This document shows positions 1 to 8,005 of a stretch of 64,000 nt of DNA, piece after piece. The stretch is from Leucobacter rhizosphaerae. GTDB lineage: Bacteria > Actinomycetota > Actinomycetes > Actinomycetales > Microbacteriaceae. Under the pieces are notes generated by a model. It worked only from the letters and a program-made list of their open reading frames with translations, was not told the origin of the DNA and searched no databases. How positions within the stretch are numbered: the first letter of the stretch is position 1; each line of letters opens with the position of its first letter. The position numbers and the translations under genes are program-made. The DNA is taken from the NCBI RefSeq assembly GCF_022919175.1, contig NZ_CP095043.1, positions 2,480,001 to 2,544,000 of the forward strand. The letters run 5' to 3'.

Positions 1-368
1 ACTGCGACGGCCTCCACTGGAATCCGCTCATCGACGAGCCCGGCGAGATCCTCTTCTTCCAGATCGCCCCCGGCCTTGTGCTCGGCTTGTTCGATGCGAA
101 CAAATTCGACCGAGATCTCCTGCGCGAAGGCTCGACGGACGGCGTCAACGGTGTGACGCTGTCGCACAATGTCGCGACACGCGATGATGTCGTGACGACG
201 CTCGCCGAACTCGACGCCTTGGGCGGGACGATCCTCAAGCCCGCCCAAGAGAGCGCCTTCGGCGGCATCTTCCACGGTCACGTCGCCGACCCGAATGGGC
301 TCATCTGGGAAATCGCGCACAACCCCGGGTGGCACATCGCCGAGTCCGGAACCGTGGCATTCGAGTGA
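1..368 (+). CDS. VOC (glyoxalase-fold) protein, C-terminal part
   Basis: This is the 3' end of a gene that starts before the window. The frame enters at base 3 and stops at 366-368, giving about 121 residues. They look like the second half of a vicinal-oxygen-chelate protein: a strand '[17 protein letters not shown]', then a beta-alpha-beta-beta-beta unit ending '[13 protein letters not shown]', whose Glu is the usual C-terminal metal ligand of the fold. An in-frame GTG at 78 lies inside the fold, so it is not taken as the start. The substrate is unknown; the family includes glyoxalases, fosfomycin or bleomycin resistance proteins and many uncharacterised members. A RidA-like gene follows 95 bp downstream on the same strand. 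Confidence 0.8.
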   Translation, partial: CDGLHWNPLIDEPGEILFFQIAPGLVLGLFDANKFDRDLLREGSTDGVNGVTLSHNVATRDDVVTTLAELDALGGTILKPAQESAFGGIFHGHVADPNGLIWEIAHNPGWHIAESGTVAFE

Positions 369-463
369 TCCCGGATCCTCTGAATTCGCTCCCCTGAAGG
401 GTCATGAGTGGCCCGGTTCCTTCTGAAATGATGGGATGAATCCACCCCTGAGAAAGGATCGAC

Positions 464-871
464 TTGCCCACTGCTGTCACCCTCATCCGGTCTGCCGCCC
501 TGTCCGATGCGGCCGAGTACGCCTATGCCGCGACGGCTCCGGCTGACGCCCGGCTGATCTTCCTCGCGGGATCCTGCCCGCTGAATACCGACGGATCGAC
601 CGCTGGGGTCGGCGACGTCGCCGCACAGGCCGCGAAATGCATCGAGAACATGAAGATCGCTCTCGCAGCCTCCGGCGCGGACATCACTGACATCATCAGC
701 ACGCGCGTGCTGGTCGCGTCCACTGTGCAGTCCGATCTCGTCACTGCTTGGGAGGTCGTCCGTGATGCATTCGGCGATCACGATGCTCCGAGCACACTGC
801 TGGGGGTCACCGTCTTGGGCTACGACGATCAGCTCGTCGAGATCGAAGCAACCGCGGCCGTCCGAGACTGA
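464..871 (+). CDS. RidA (YjgF/YER057c) family protein
   Basis: A 135-residue protein of normal RidA length. The start is TTG at 464, supported by AGAAAGGA a few bases upstream; no ATG or GTG near it would give a full domain. Conserved family features are 'IFLAGSCPLN', the central helix 'NMKIALAASGADITDII', and the C-terminal strand 'DQLVEIEATAAV' with the Glu pair. In deaminating RidA proteins an Arg precedes this last strand ('RS.VGV'). Here the corresponding stretch reads 'APSTLLGVTVLG', so that Arg appears replaced by Ser. This suggests one of the Rid subfamilies without imine deaminase activity, which is inference. The gene lies alone between the VOC gene and a hairpin at 940-961. Confidence 0.85.
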   Translation: MPTAVTLIRSAALSDAAEYAYAATAPADARLIFLAGSCPLNTDGSTAGVGDVAAQAAKCIENMKIALAASGADITDIISTRVLVASTVQSDLVTAWEVVRDAFGDHDAPSTLLGVTVLGYDDQLVEIEATAAVRD

Positions 872-939
872 ACTTGAGGTGATGTGCTCGAGTATCCCGG
901 AACTGCGACCGCGGGGGCCTGAGTGGTGCTGGGGGCCGT

Positions 940-961
940 GAGCTCGAACAGGTTTGAGCTC
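940..961. terminator. Inverted repeat downstream of the RidA gene
   Basis: GAGCTCGAAC and GTTTGAGCTC pair at nine of ten positions around a 2-base centre. It could end transcription of the RidA gene from the left. There is no U-tract, so this is tentative. The rest of 872-1085 shows a second short palindrome (GGCGCC AC GGCGCC) and no gene. Confidence 0.3.
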
Positions 962-1085
962 TGTGGGCCGCGAATACGGCGCCACGGCGCCCCGCGAATC
1001 CCCGGATGCTGCGGGCGCTCCGGGAATACTCCGGCGCGTCACATCGATACGTCCGGCTGCGACGAGGCCGGAGTGGGGAGCGCGA

Positions 1086-1385
1086 TCAGCCCGCCCGTCG
1101 GGCGGTGGCAGTGTCGGCGGCGGCGAGGCGCCCGGGACGCGGCGGCATCCCCGGGGTCGCGGGCGCGGTCGATGGCCACGGCACCGCGGCCTCGGCCTGC
1201 GAGAGCGAGGTGTGGATCCCGACCATGCGGCGCTGCGCCTGCTCTGGGTGCCAGGTCATGAGAATGTACCGATCGTTGCCCGCCGTGTCCGTCATCAGGT
1301 GGATGATCGCCTTCGGGTGCTGCGGGAACTCGCGCAGCACCAGCCAGGTGTGCGTATCCGCCTGAATCAGGTTGCTGCGGTGCAT
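1086..1385 (-). CDS. Hypothetical protein, 99 aa
   Basis: The start is ATG at 1385, preceded by AGGGAGG at good spacing; an upstream GTG at 1400 is less likely. The first ~65 residues look like a compact alpha/beta domain ('MHRSNLIQADTHTWLVLREF', then 'DRYILMTWHPEQAQRRMVGIHTSL'), and the last 35 are a low-complexity Pro/Ala/Arg-rich tail. No signal peptide or membrane segment is visible. I do not recognise the family. Codon use is typical of the window and the ribosome-binding site supports a real gene. It sits upstream of the next minus-strand flavoprotein's 3' end, with about 70 bp between them. Confidence 0.55.
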   Translation of the reverse strand: MHRSNLIQADTHTWLVLREFPQHPKAIIHLMTDTAGNDRYILMTWHPEQAQRRMVGIHTSLSQAEAAVPWPSTAPATPGMPPRPGRLAAADTATARRAG

Positions 1386-1453
1386 GGTGCCCTCCCTCAC
1401 GAAGCCGTGGGGGTAGCGTACGCCCGGAGTCGGACACTCACGCCCGGGGAGGG

Positions 1454-2527
1454 TCAGTCGCGGTCGGCGCTCATGAAGTCACGAGCGATTCGCGCCCCGA
1501 TCGTCCCCATCAGCATGATCGCGGGATGCGCCGATGCCAGATAGAGACCGGATACACCGGGCGCGAACCCGAGCAGTGGCTCGCCGGTGTCGGTGACCGG
1601 GCGATCGGCAACGACCGCGTCGATCAGCTCGACCCGCTTTCCGCCGACCAGCAGGCGCCGGATCGACGCGAGGGTGGGCTGCGCCAATCTCCGCGTGTCG
1701 CCGTCGAACCCGGATCGCGGCACATCCTCGGCTGCGATGAGGGTCGTGTCGTCGAGCTGACGGATCTCGAAATCGGGGGAGGAGAGGATCCCGGAGACGA
1801 GCGGCGTCGGCGTCGAGAACCGGAGGAGGCAGCACGGTGATGCCTCGACTCGCGCCGGTGCCGGCGATGCGCCGATCGGCTCGGCGATCCCGAGCGACGC
1901 CAGCAGCGGCGGGATGCCCGTGCCCGCGGCCAGCAGCACTGCCGATCCGTGCACCGGGCCGGCATCGGTGGCCACGCCGGTCACGGCCCCGCCCTCGGCG
2001 ATGAGTCCGCGCACCCGTGTGCCGGTGCGGAGCGCGGCCCCGTCGTCGAGCGCCTCTTGCAGCAGTGCAGCGGTGAGTGCCGCGGGATCCACGCCGCCGT
2101 CGTCCGGCGCGAACGCCGCGACCGCGGGGACCTCCCGCACCCCCGGTTCCCGGCGGCGAATCTCCTCCGCGTCCACGAGACGCACCGGATGCCCGGCGCG
2201 CTGGTGCTCGGACACGAACGCGCGGGTCGCCGCGTCGGTCGACTCCCAGGTCAGCGCCCCGGTGCGTCGCAGGCCGATCGGCGTGCGCAGCTCGGATGCC
2301 ACGCGCGCGAAGTCCTCGGCGGCCGTGCGGCGAAGCCCGTGCGCAGCCGTCGCGGCGGAGCTCTTCGCGAACCCGATCCAGGCGAAGGAATCGCCGGTAA
2401 CGCCGCCCGCAACGCCCGCGCCCTCGATCACCGTGACCCGGTAACCCGCTCGCGTGAGGTGGTACGCGGCAGTGGCGCCGACGATCCCGGCCCCGACCAC
2501 CAGGATGCGGCCTGTGCGGCGGTGCAT
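1454..2527 (-). CDS. FAD-dependent amine/D-amino-acid oxidase family protein
   Basis: A 357-residue DAO-type flavoprotein. The N-terminal dinucleotide-binding motif is 'ILVVGAGIVGATAAYHL' (about residues 8-24), followed by the acidic ribose-binding residue in 'VTVIEGA'. The C-terminal 'GLYLASAHPAIMLMGTIGARIA' matches the end of glycine/sarcosine oxidase-like enzymes, where this Gly-rich strand contacts the flavin. These enzymes oxidise primary or secondary amines to imines with release of peroxide or electrons. The substrate cannot be told from sequence. Length and both FAD motifs are intact. A 70-residue gene lies 4 bp upstream (stop 2532, start 2527), so the two are probably co-transcribed. 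Confidence 0.85.
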   Translation of the reverse strand: MHRRTGRILVVGAGIVGATAAYHLTRAGYRVTVIEGAGVAGGVTGDSFAWIGFAKSSAATAAHGLRRTAAEDFARVASELRTPIGLRRTGALTWESTDAATRAFVSEHQRAGHPVRLVDAEEIRRREPGVREVPAVAAFAPDDGGVDPAALTAALLQEALDDGAALRTGTRVRGLIAEGGAVTGVATDAGPVHGSAVLLAAGTGIPPLLASLGIAEPIGASPAPARVEASPCCLLRFSTPTPLVSGILSSPDFEIRQLDDTTLIAAEDVPRSGFDGDTRRLAQPTLASIRRLLVGGKRVELIDAVVADRPVTDTGEPLLGFAPGVSGLYLASAHPAIMLMGTIGARIARDFMSADRD

Positions 2528-2531
2528 CGGT

Positions 2532-2744
2532 CTAGGAGGTCGCGGCCTCGCCGGTCAGGCGCTGGCGCAGCGCGGAGGCGCGCACGATGTCACCCTCGAG
2601 GAACCGCACCTCGGCGGGTTCGATCCTCCGGTCCGTCTTCGCCTGCCCGATGCGCTCGAACGCCGCACTGATCTCCGCGTCGAGGCCATCCGTGATGAGC
2701 CGCTGAATACTCGAGGGCAGACGGAGAAAGGTCGCGGAGTCCAT
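2532..2744 (-). CDS. Small unknown protein A, 70 aa
   Basis: A 70-residue, charged, probably helical protein beginning 'MDSATFLRLPSSIQ'. I do not recognise a named family, but it is clearly related to the 68-residue product at 12443-12649. Both carry 'LPS..Q.L...GLD.E', an I..A...R segment and 'GDIVR...LR..LT'. Conservation over the whole length shows both are real genes. The ATG lies 6 nt after TACATT, so the mRNA is probably leaderless. A palindrome (2744-2758) covers that promoter. The downstream DAO-type oxidase starts 4 bp after its stop. No membrane segment, Cys pair or helix-turn-helix is evident. Confidence 0.75.
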   Translation of the reverse strand: MDSATFLRLPSSIQRLITDGLDAEISAAFERIGQAKTDRRIEPAEVRFLEGDIVRASALRQRLTGEAATS

Positions 2745-2758
2745 GTACAAAATGTACA
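2744..2758 (-). promoter_or_regulatory. Palindromic operator overlapping a leaderless promoter
   Basis: TGTACA-N3-TGTACA is a perfect 15-bp inverted repeat that ends on the first base of the start codon of the 70-aa gene. On the minus strand the -10-like TACATT lies inside it, followed by 6 nt and ATG. A protein bound here would block the promoter directly. Confidence 0.5.
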
Positions 2759-2800
2759 CACTCCAACGGGGTCGCGGGAAGAGCCCCGCCGGGGAGCGGC

Positions 2801-3754
2801 CTACGCTCGAGCGTGGTCGAAGAGCTCCGTGGACAGGTATCGCTCGCCCGTGTCGCCGAGGATCGTCACGATCGTGCGACCCGCGAACTCGGGCCGCGCG
2901 GCCACCTGCCGGCTCGCGGCGAGGGCCGCTCCGGCCGAGATGCCGACGAGCAGCCCCTCGCGCGCGAGCGCCTCGCGGGCCGTCTCGATCGCGGTGTCCT
3001 GCGGGATCCCGATGATCTCGTCCGCCAGGTCGAGCTCGAGGATCGGCGGCAGCCCGTTGCCCCCGATGATGCCCTGGATCTTGTGGGGCTGGAACTCGCC
3101 GCCCGAGAGCACCGGGGCCTCGGCGGGCTCGACCGCGATGACGCGGATCTCGGGATTGCGCGACTTCAGATACTTGCCCGCGCCGGTCAGTGTGCCGCCC
3201 GTGCCGACGGTGGCGACGAAGGCGTCGATGCGACCCTCCGTCGCCTCCCAGATCTCCGGGCCGGTCGTCCGGAAGTGCACGTCCGCGTTCGCGGCGTTGC
3301 CGCCCTGACCGGAGAGGAATGCGCCCGGGTGCCGCTCCAGGATCTTGCCCGCCTCCTCGTTCGCTCCCGCCATCGCGAGCGGCCCCGGCGTGAGCACCAG
3401 CTCTGCGCCGAGCCCGCGCAGCAGGGTGCGCCGCTCCTCCGAGACGTCGTCGGGCATCACGATGATCACGCGGTACCCCTTGACCGCGCCGATCCACGCG
3501 AGCGCGATCCCGGTGTTGCCGCTCGTGGCCTCGATTATCGTGCCGCCGGGGGTGAGGCGGCCGTCCGCCTCCGCCGTTTCGACGATCGCGAGCGCGGTGC
3601 GATCCTTCACGCTCGCTGCGGGATTAGCGGACTCCAGCTTCGCGAGCACCCGCGCGCCGTGGTCCGGCACCAGTCGGTTGATGCGCAGGAGCGGCGTGCG
3701 CCCGACGAGTTCGGTGAGATCGCCCGCGATCAGCGGGCCGTGCAAGTGACTCAT
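2801..3754 (-). CDS. cysK: Cysteine synthase A (O-acetylserine sulfhydrylase)
   Basis: A PLP enzyme joining O-acetylserine and sulfide to give cysteine and acetate in the cytoplasm. The start is ATG at 3754 with GTGGAG upstream, giving 317 residues, the normal length; the open frame runs further upstream but without family similarity. Lys50 in 'SVKDR' is the Schiff-base lysine, 'TSGNTG' (77-82) is the substrate loop, 'GTGGTLTGAG' binds the PLP phosphate, and 'GGEFQPHKIQGI' is typical of OAS sulfhydrylases rather than cystathionine beta-synthases. There is no cysE beside it, unlike the common cysK-cysE pair. It is transcribed away from the M28 peptidase gene across a 418-bp gap. Confidence 0.93.
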   Translation of the reverse strand: MSHLHGPLIAGDLTELVGRTPLLRINRLVPDHGARVLAKLESANPAASVKDRTALAIVETAEADGRLTPGGTIIEATSGNTGIALAWIGAVKGYRVIIVMPDDVSEERRTLLRGLGAELVLTPGPLAMAGANEEAGKILERHPGAFLSGQGGNAANADVHFRTTGPEIWEATEGRIDAFVATVGTGGTLTGAGKYLKSRNPEIRVIAVEPAEAPVLSGGEFQPHKIQGIIGGNGLPPILELDLADEIIGIPQDTAIETAREALAREGLLVGISAGAALAASRQVAARPEFAGRTIVTILGDTGERYLSTELFDHARA

Positions 3755-4172
3755 GGCGTCTCCACGTCTGGGTGAGGGCGATGCTCGGGCGGGATCCGCG
3801 CCGCGTTTCATCCTCCGAGATGTTGCCGGCGTCGTGCAACCGCGCGCGACCCGGGACGTAACCGGATGTGTTCGGCGCCACGGACATTCATCGGCGAATC
3901 ACTGAAACAGCGTCCAAAGTGACACCTGCTCCTGACATTTCGGTGGGAGTCTGTGCCGCAGGGGTCGCCTTCGATACGGTCATTCCGGGAGGCGAACGCC
4001 TCAGTCGTCACACGCACCAGTTCAGGAATCACCGCCCGCCCGCAACCAACCATTCGCGGCGCGACGCAGTGCGGCTCACAGACGAGCCGCGTGATCCGAC
4101 CGGCCGCCGCGCAGGGGGCCCGACGGGTGCTCGGCGCGCCATCGACGCATGTCAGAGAGGACAGCACACTTC
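3755..4172. other. Divergent intergenic region, cysK / M28 peptidase
   Basis: 418 bp holding the upstream regions of two divergent genes. A short dyad GTTGC-N9-GCAAC (around 3821-3839) could be a control site for cysK. I see no riboswitch fold, no convincing ORF and no clear -10/-35 pair. Confidence 0.4.
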
Positions 4173-6602
4173 ATGAACGATCATCAGACGTCCCGGTCTC
4201 GGGCCGGAACGCGGGGGCGGGTGCTCGGCACACTCGGGTCCGCGGCGATCCTGATCCCGCTGGTCATGACGCCCAGCATCGCGAACGCGGCACCGTACAT
4301 CCCGGTCGACGCGGCCGAGGCCATCGCCAACGGCACCTACCTGCCGACCTTCGAGCAGGAGTTCGCCGCGCAGGCGGACGCCGCGACGGCCTTCGGCCAC
4401 GCGCGCCACCTGGCTGTCGGGATCGGGCCGCGCGTTGCGGGCTCCGCCGCCGAGGTCGAGGCAAACACGTACGTGAAGGACGCCCTGGCCAGCTACGGCT
4501 TCATCACCGAAACCGAGTCGTTCCCCGTCTCCGTCTCGACGTTCGCCGACGCCACCCCGAGCCGCGATCTGCCGTTGCAGGTCAGCTGGCAGTACCGTCC
4601 GGCGGCCAACGCGCTCTTCACCGGGGCGGGCGCCCCCGTGACGGCCGAGGTCGTCGACGTCGGCGCCGGAACGACGATCGACCCCGCGGTGGTCGCCGGC
4701 AAGTTCGTGTTGGTGGACTGGAACGCGACGTCGGCGACCCGGAACGCAATGCTCACCGAGATCGCCGCGGCGGGTGCCGCCGGCATCATCATCGCGCAGA
4801 CGACGGAGAACAGTTCGCTGGCGAACCCGGGCACCGTGCCGGCGCAGGCCGCGGCGATCCAGGTCGTCGGGGCGGCCTCGGGTCAGGCGATCCGGATCCG
4901 TGAGCTGCTCACGACCGGCCCGCTCACGCTCAGCATGACTACCGAGCAGAGCAGCCTGACGAGCACGAACACCATCGGCGTGCGGCCCGCGGTCGGAGAC
5001 GCGGACGGCACGGCGCCGATCGTCTACATCGGCGCGCACATCGACTCCGTCGTGGGCAGCCCCGGCGCGAGCGACAATGCCTCCGGCGTCGGCATCATGC
5101 TCGAGTCGGCTCGCATCATGAGCCAGTACTCGCTCGACACCGAGATCCGGGTCGGCACCTGGGGCGCGGAGGAGAAGGGGATCCTCGGCTCCAAGTTCCA
5201 CGCTACGAGTCTCACCCCCGAGGAGATCGCGCGCACCGTCGGCGCCTGGAACATGGACATGGCGGGCACCTCGTTCCTCGGGAACCCGGGGCAGCCGACC
5301 GAGTTCTGGGGGCTCTCCGTCAACCAGGACAACGCCGACAACGCGGTGCTGAACCAGGCCGCAGCGGTGTCGCAGGGCACAGGCCGCGGCGAACTGAATC
5401 GCGGGTACGTGGGCCGCAGCGACCACCAGTCCTTCCACGACGTCGGGATCGACGCGGCGGTGTTCAGCTGGATGTTCTGGTCGCCCGCGACCTCGATCGT
5501 GCTCGAGCCGACATACCACAAGCCGTCCGACACCATCGACAATATCTCCGAGGAGCGGGTCGGGATCGCGACCGAGCTCATCGGCGGATCCGCCTTCCGC
5601 GCGGCGCTGAACACGGTGAGCGTCACCGTGCTCGATGAGGGCGGCGATGCGGCCGACGGCGTGCCGGTCGCGATGTCCTGCGGCGACGATGCAGGCTGGC
5701 GCGAGGTCGGGACCACCGATGCCGACGGCACGGTCGAGACCCTCGCTCCGCGCACGGAGTGCGACTTCGCGGCGGTCGCCGAGAACGGCGCCGTGGGCGG
5801 GGCCGTGGCGCAGGCCATCGCCGGAGCCACTGACGTTGAGATCGCGCTGATCAATGACACGGTCGCACCGACGGTCGCGATCGCGGCCGACACCGAGGTT
5901 CCGGCTTCGGGCTGGTACCGCACTGCCCCCGTCACCGTCGTGGTCACGGCTGAGGACGAGACCGATGCCGCGCCGACCGTCGAGGTTTCACTGGACGGCA
6001 GCACGTGGAACCCGTACGCCGCGCCCGTGGCGCTCTCCGCTGAGGGCGCGAATACCCTGCAGGCACGCGTGACCGACGGGGCGGGCAACGTGATCGAGGG
6101 CGCTGAGACGTTCAACATCGACACGGTCGCACCGACACTCGCGGCGACGGCCAGCACGACCGCTCGCGGCAGTGTGACGGTGGAGGCCGCCGACGCCACC
6201 TCCGGGGTGGCGAGCGTCGAGTACCGGATCCTGCCGAGCGGTGCGTGGCAGGCCTTCCCGAGCGACCCGATCCTCCGCAGTGCGGCGCGCACGGGCACGC
6301 TTCCGATCGGCGCGGAGGCCGTCTCCGTCGAGCTTCGCGCGACCGACGTCGCGGGTCACTCGAGCGCGCTGGCGACCCTCGCGTTCGCGGCCGGTGAGGC
6401 GCCGGTCGTGCCCGAGCCGGAACCCGGTACGCCCGGTGCCCCGGGTGCCAAGCCCGGCAGCCCGAACTCCGGGCTCGCCACCACTGGCGGCTCGGAGCTC
6501 TTGGGCTACGGCGCGCTGGCTCTGGTGCTCGCCCTGGGTGGTGCCGGCGCGGTGCTCCTGATGCGCCGTCGCGCAGGCGGAGCGCAGCCGACCGACGGGT
6601 AG
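4173..6602 (+). CDS. Cell-wall-anchored M28 family zinc aminopeptidase
   Basis: A secreted protein of 809 residues, started at ATG 4173 (GAGAGG upstream; an ATG at 4149 is in frame). In order: a basic signal peptide ending near 'PSIANA' (about residue 41); a PA-type insert in the first third; an M28 peptidase domain with the co-catalytic two-zinc set His289, Asp301, Glu333/Glu334, Asp362 and His449; two Ig-like/bacterial repeats beginning 'NDTVAPTVAIAADT' and 'NIDTVAPTLAAT'; a Pro/Gly spacer; LATTGG (768-773); one membrane helix; and a short Arg-rich tail. LAXTG followed by a helix and charged tail is the signal class E sortases use, so the enzyme is probably attached to the wall and trims peptides outside the cell. 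A strong hairpin follows. Confidence 0.9.
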   Translation: MNDHQTSRSRAGTRGRVLGTLGSAAILIPLVMTPSIANAAPYIPVDAAEAIANGTYLPTFEQEFAAQADAATAFGHARHLAVGIGPRVAGSAAEVEANTYVKDALASYGFITETESFPVSVSTFADATPSRDLPLQVSWQYRPAANALFTGAGAPVTAEVVDVGAGTTIDPAVVAGKFVLVDWNATSATRNAMLTEIAAAGAAGIIIAQTTENSSLANPGTVPAQAAAIQVVGAASGQAIRIRELLTTGPLTLSMTTEQSSLTSTNTIGVRPAVGDADGTAPIVYIGAHIDSVVGSPGASDNASGVGIMLESARIMSQYSLDTEIRVGTWGAEEKGILGSKFHATSLTPEEIARTVGAWNMDMAGTSFLGNPGQPTEFWGLSVNQDNADNAVLNQAAAVSQGTGRGELNRGYVGRSDHQSFHDVGIDAAVFSWMFWSPATSIVLEPTYHKPSDTIDNISEERVGIATELIGGSAFRAALNTVSVTVLDEGGDAADGVPVAMSCGDDAGWREVGTTDADGTVETLAPRTECDFAAVAENGAVGGAVAQAIAGATDVEIALINDTVAPTVAIAADTEVPASGWYRTAPVTVVVTAEDETDAAPTVEVSLDGSTWNPYAAPVALSAEGANTLQARVTDGAGNVIEGAETFNIDTVAPTLAATASTTARGSVTVEAADATSGVASVEYRILPSGAWQAFPSDPILRSAARTGTLPIGAEAVSVELRATDVAGHSSALATLAFAAGEAPVVPEPEPGTPGAPGAKPGSPNSGLATTGGSELLGYGALALVLALGGAGAVLLMRRRAGGAQPTDG

Positions 6603-6628
6603 TCGTCTCGCACGAGGCGCGCTGAACG

Positions 6629-6666
6629 GGGCCTCGCTCCGGTGGAACCCCACCGGAGCGAGGCCC
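6629..6666 (+). terminator. Perfect hairpin terminator after M28 peptidase
   Basis: A 17-bp perfect stem (GGGCCTCGCTCCGGTGG and its complement) closes a 4-base loop 26 bp after the stop codon. There is no long T-run, as is common in high-GC actinobacteria. Confidence 0.8.
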
Positions 6667-6687
6667 TCGGTCTGCCCCACCCGAGCG

Positions 6688-6790
6688 AGATGGCACTTCG
6701 TGCGCCAGACGTGGCTATTCGTGACACTTCTGCGCAGAATCTGACAATTTATCGCGATCTGTCTGCCATTTCATCGATCTGGCGCTCAGA
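6688..6790. repeat. Array of imperfect ~21-30 bp direct repeats, possible IS end
   Basis: Four degenerate copies start at 6691 (TGGCACTTCGTG), 6712 (TGGCTATTCGTG), 6742 (TGACAATTTATCG) and 6764 (TGCCATTTCATCG), spaced 21, 30 and 22 bp. Clustered terminal repeats of this kind resemble the ends of IS21/IS481-type elements. No transposase or second end is present, so this would be a vestige. Confidence 0.4.
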
Positions 6791-6880
6791 TGTGTTCGCC
6801 GTCTCATAGGCTGCTGGAAGCGTGAGGCGGGAGTGCCGTCGCGCGGACTCAGCAACGAAGCTAAGGAGATCGAAGGCACA

Positions 6881-7936
6881 ATGGTGTACCAGCGAGACGC
6901 CGTCGAGGCACTGCCGGCGTACGTGCAGGGGAAGTCGATCCCGAACGCGGTCAAGCTCTCGTCGAACGAGAACCCCTACCCGCCGCTGGACTCCGTCGTC
7001 GAGGTCGTGCGCGAGCGCGCAGCGAGCATCAGCCTCTACCCCGACATGTCGGCGCACGATGTGGTCGAGCGCATCGCCGCCCGCTGGCAGGTGCGTCCTT
7101 CCGAGATCGCGGTCGGGGCTGGATCCGTCGAGGTCGCGGCGCAGCTCATCACCGCGAGCGCCGGATCGGGCGACGAGGTGATGTTCGCGTGGCGCTCCTT
7201 CGAGGCGTATCCGATCCTCGTCCAGGTGGCCGGTGCGACGCCGGTCCCCGTGCCGCTCACGGCCGACGACCGCCACGACCTCGAGGCCATGCTCGCCGCG
7301 ATCACCGACCGCACGCGCCTGGTGTTCGTCTGCACCCCCAACAACCCGACCGGTGCGATCGTCACCCGTGACGAGATGGAGCGCTTCCTCGAGCGGGTGC
7401 CGAGCTCCGTGCTCGTGGTCATCGACGAGGCGTACGCCCACTTCGACGACGCCGAGGACTCGGTGGACGGGCTCGATTTCTTCCGCCGCTGCGACAACGT
7501 CGTTGTGCTCCACACCTTCTCGAAGGCGTACGGGCTCGCGGGGCTCCGCATCGGCTACGCCATCGCCCCCGAGCGCATCGCCGCGAATCTGCGGCGCGTG
7601 GCGGTGCCGTTCGGCGTCAGCGCGCTCGCGCAGGCCGCCGCGATCGCCTCGCTCGACGCCGAGGACGAGCTGCAGGAGCGCATCGACGTGATCCGGGCCG
7701 AGCGCGCCCGGGTGCTGGCCGGGCTGCGCGACCGCGGCTGGCAGGTCTTCGACTCGCTCGGCAATTTCGTCTGGCTCCGCACCGGAGCGTCGACCACCGA
7801 GGTCGACGGGATCCTGCGCGAGAACGGCGTCGTCGCCCGCGCCTTCGCGGGCGACGGGATCCGCGTCACCATCGGATCGCCCGAGATGAACGATCGCTTC
7901 CTCGCGGCGCTCGACGGCGTACCCGCCTCGGTCTGA
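6881..7936 (+). CDS. pat: Aromatic amino acid aminotransferase (HisC-like)
   Basis: A fold-type I PLP transaminase of 351 residues. ATG 6881 is chosen because the family motif 'LPAYVQGKSIPNAVKLSSNENP' follows at once and AAGGAG lies upstream. Other motifs are 'AWRSFEAYPI', 'CTPNNPTGAIV', 'VIDEAYAHF' and the PLP lysine in 'TFSKAYGLAGLRIGY'. 'AWRSFEAYPI' is characteristic of actinobacterial Pat, which transaminates phenylpyruvate and related acids, rather than of HisC in a his operon. No other his genes are nearby. The downstream TrpXYZ-like transporter supports a role in aromatic amino acid metabolism. A histidinol-phosphate role is the main alternative. Confidence 0.82.
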   Translation: MVYQRDAVEALPAYVQGKSIPNAVKLSSNENPYPPLDSVVEVVRERAASISLYPDMSAHDVVERIAARWQVRPSEIAVGAGSVEVAAQLITASAGSGDEVMFAWRSFEAYPILVQVAGATPVPVPLTADDRHDLEAMLAAITDRTRLVFVCTPNNPTGAIVTRDEMERFLERVPSSVLVVIDEAYAHFDDAEDSVDGLDFFRRCDNVVVLHTFSKAYGLAGLRIGYAIAPERIAANLRRVAVPFGVSALAQAAAIASLDAEDELQERIDVIRAERARVLAGLRDRGWQVFDSLGNFVWLRTGASTTEVDGILRENGVVARAFAGDGIRVTIGSPEMNDRFLAALDGVPASV

Positions 7937-8005
7937 TCGCGACCGGGTCGCCCACATACTCACTTCACCATCACGTGCACGAATCACACCACTAGGAAGG
8001 TCACC

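Noticed and set aside
278..1042. Minus-strand open frame of 254 codons
   Set aside because: Covers the VOC and RidA genes in antisense and the gap between them; no domain and no ribosome-binding site.
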